Part shown: piece after piece, positions 62,273 to 64,000 of the stretch
Layout of the letters: each line of letters opens with the position of its first letter
How positions within the stretch are numbered: position 1 is the stretch's first letter
Origin: Linnemannia elongata
Lineage: Eukaryota > Mortierellomycota > Mortierellomycetes > Mortierellales > Mortierellaceae
Length of the DNA stretch: 64,000 bases
NCBI GenBank assembly: GCA_036320915.1
Contig: JAXBDG010000019.1
Span: 682,001-746,000, forward strand
Direction: 5' to 3'
Program-made: the position numbers and the translations under genes
Notes under the pieces: generated by a model
The model's input: only the letters and a program-made list of their open reading frames with translations
The model's database searches: none
What the model was told of the DNA's origin: nothing

Positions 62273-63954
62273 AGCCCATTTCCCTTCCTTTGGTTCTTTG
62301 TGACCCTCTTCAGGTCGATCTCCAAAAGCACCCTTCTCAGGAACGCAAAAAACAATAGCCATCCATCTTCTTCATATCCCATCATATATATCTTAATACA
62401 CTCTTTGCTTTTCAGTACCATAGTTCAACAATAAAACCATCCATTGCATTCTTAAAACCTGACTCTAGCTACTGGTTATGTTGTGAGCGAAGAAGCATGA
62501 GGTTGAGGTTGGCCTTTTCAACCAAAAAAAAAAATAAAAATAAAAATAAAAAAAAGGAAAGCATATTTCCTTTTTTTTACACCTTTCCCACGGACGGACG
62601 GACCTGATTTGGGCAAAATGGGGAGACAAGGGGTTTTATTTTTGTGTCCCCGCCGGTGTGGGAGAGACAGGAAAGAAAGATAAGGGAAGGATCCTATCAA
62701 CTTGACCAATTGTTGATGCATGAACGTGGAGGAAAGAACAAAAGACAAGAACAGGGTTTTCTCCCTTTGGCCGCTTTTTTTTTTTTTTTTTTTTACGTAC
62801 AATGTTCAAGTTCAAGGGGTCATTTCTGAACAGACTGAAAAGATGGCAACTTCATATTCACGCAGTATACACTTGTTTTCTGCTTCAGTTTTTGTCTCGA
62901 CTATGCTACTAGCATGAATTTGTCAATTCTCTTCAATGATGATCAAAGTTGACTATGAAGGGAGCGCTCACTGAGGACATCGGTGATAGACATAACCTCG
63001 ACATAACCTCGACATCTGGGAGGGATGGGCCTCTCTTTCAGGACGGAAAACGGAAGACAGGAGGGCATCGATAATACCTTTTTCTTGATATCAATGAAAC
63101 AGGAATGTGCGAGACGCAATCAAAATTAAAGATGGCTCCATGACTTGACAAGTTCCAGCCTGGCCATCTTCCTTGTCATTCCGTTTCCGTTCTTCCGCCT
63201 CCATGCCTACAAAAGTTGCATACCACTTTGTTTGTTAGGATAAGCCATGTGGATTGGTATTTCGTGTCATTTTTATAAGAAAAAAAAAAAAAAAAAAAAA
63301 GACAAAGGCCATTGAGCTTATGTTACGGTCCCTAGTGTGCATCGTCAATTCGTACCTTACTGTACATAGCGCACCCAAAAAGAAGGTCGATCCCCATTCA
63401 AGCCCCATCACTCTACCTGTTTCTGGCTTTGATATTGATCTCAGGTACGATCACTGAGAGCTTTGCCTATCTCTGTGGTCAGAAATGAAAAACGGTCATC
63501 CTAGAATAACAAAGAAAAAAAATCCAGTGCAACAGCTACTCTCTTTACTCCTCCTGAAGCTCGAATGCGGACTGTTGGTCGAGGCAATTGCAACAACATA
63601 AATATGAGGACGAGCAAGAAAGGAGACGGTTCCATCTAAATGCAAACAAGAGTAAAGGAACAAAAAAGAGAGATACAACTGACAGGCGAAGATGAGGAGA
63701 ACAGGCACACTGAGAACCTAGCCTTGTTTGTTGATGGGCTCGTGCGCCACCAAAATCAGGAACCTTGTTGTTTATTTTTTTCAGCCTACCCGGAGTTGGT
63801 TCTTTGCCTTGTCCCCTCTGCCTTAACATCTCAACACGCCTTACTTGCTCCCCTTTTACATTCTCAACTTCATTGCCGCCCCCTACCTTTCCCTCAACAC
63901 ACACAATTGCACATTCGCTTGAACCTACAACCCCTTTCGCTGCGTGCATGAAGC
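62273..63954. other. Intergenic region with homopolymers and short repeats
   Basis: About 1.7 kb. It contains A runs at 62523-62557, poly-T at 62777-62793, a repeated CGACATAACCT (near 62998-63015) and poly-A at 63281-63300. The end (63770-63950) is T/C-rich and looks like the promoter of the next gene. No gene is supported. Confidence 0.45.
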
Positions 63955-64000
63955 ATGTCCACCTTTGATGGGCTCATTCGCGAGTTCCCCACAGTGGCCA
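63955..64000 (+). CDS. Start of a probable SNM1/Artemis-family nuclease, truncated by window edge
   Basis: ATG at 63955 opens a frame reading MSTFDGLIREFPTVA to the window end. The pattern resembles the N terminus of Artemis/DCLRE1C (MSxFxGxxxEYPxIxxDxF), DNA-repair metallo-beta-lactamase nucleases, and it follows a CT-rich leader. Only 15 codons are present, so the call is tentative. Confidence 0.4.
   Translation, partial: MSTFDGLIREFPTVA

Noticed and set aside
1..64000. tRNA, rRNA, CRISPR array, transposon or retroelement
   Set aside because: I scanned intergenic regions for B-box-like motifs, direct-repeat arrays, transposase or reverse-transcriptase motifs and long terminal repeats, and found none that could be supported by eye.

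Overview
The window looks like nuclear DNA of a filamentous early-diverging fungus, most likely Mortierellomycota/Mucoromycota (inference). Genes are dense. Most are cut by several 60-140 nt introns with GTAAGT/GTATGT-type donors. Upstream regions are CT-rich and homopolymer runs are common. The recognisable products are typically fungal (Cho2, Pho81, Sec14, Air-type zinc-knuckle protein, eIF4B/Tif3), and there is a class C (GABA-B-like) receptor of the kind known from early-diverging fungi. All exon structures below were read by eye from splice signals and frame continuity.

Layout, left to right. (1) 1-1804, minus: N-terminal third of UDP-glucose:glycoprotein glucosyltransferase, running off the left edge. 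(2) 2452-4002, plus: pyridoxal kinase, divergent from the first gene. (3) 5165-13855, plus: a very large class C GPCR with a ~1,400-residue cytoplasmic tail. (4) 14356-18311, minus: a 972-residue coiled-coil protein of unknown family. (5) 18954-20339, minus: a single-pass membrane protein with a Pro/Gln/Asn-rich tail. (6) 22530-24833, plus: class I CPD photolyase. (7) 25925-30263, plus: phosphatidylethanolamine N-methyltransferase Cho2. (8) 30559-33041, minus: cleavage stimulation factor 50 kDa subunit. (9) 33301-37961, minus: Pho81-like SPX-ankyrin-GDPD protein. (10) 40499-41344, minus: Sec14. (11) 45092-47065, plus: eIF4B. (12) 47505-50411, plus: Air1/ZCCHC7-type CCHC protein. (13) 50736-60535, minus: a 3,170-residue disordered protein with about 26 acidic-tryptophan motifs. 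(14) 62024-62272, plus: an 82-codon orphan gene. (15) 63955-end, plus: the first codons of a probable SNM1/Artemis-family nuclease.

These are ordinary independent eukaryotic transcription units, not an operon. Loose themes exist. Cho2 and Sec14 both act in phospholipid metabolism and Golgi lipid homeostasis, Pho81 in phosphate sensing, CstF-50, eIF4B and Air in mRNA processing, translation and RNA surveillance, and UGGT plus (by hypothesis) the Trp-motif giant in the secretory pathway. The proximity is probably incidental.

The most interesting item is the 3,170-residue protein. Its repeated W-acidic motifs closely resemble the tryptophan motifs bound by the COPI delta-COP subunit in ArfGAP1 and Dsl1, and it carries a recent, exact-period 225-bp internal duplication. 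Also notable are a possible PH domain split by a long insert in the GPCR tail, two GC-AG introns, a probable dual-targeting leader on the photolyase, and a coding-like ORF inside an intron of the Pho81 SPX domain.
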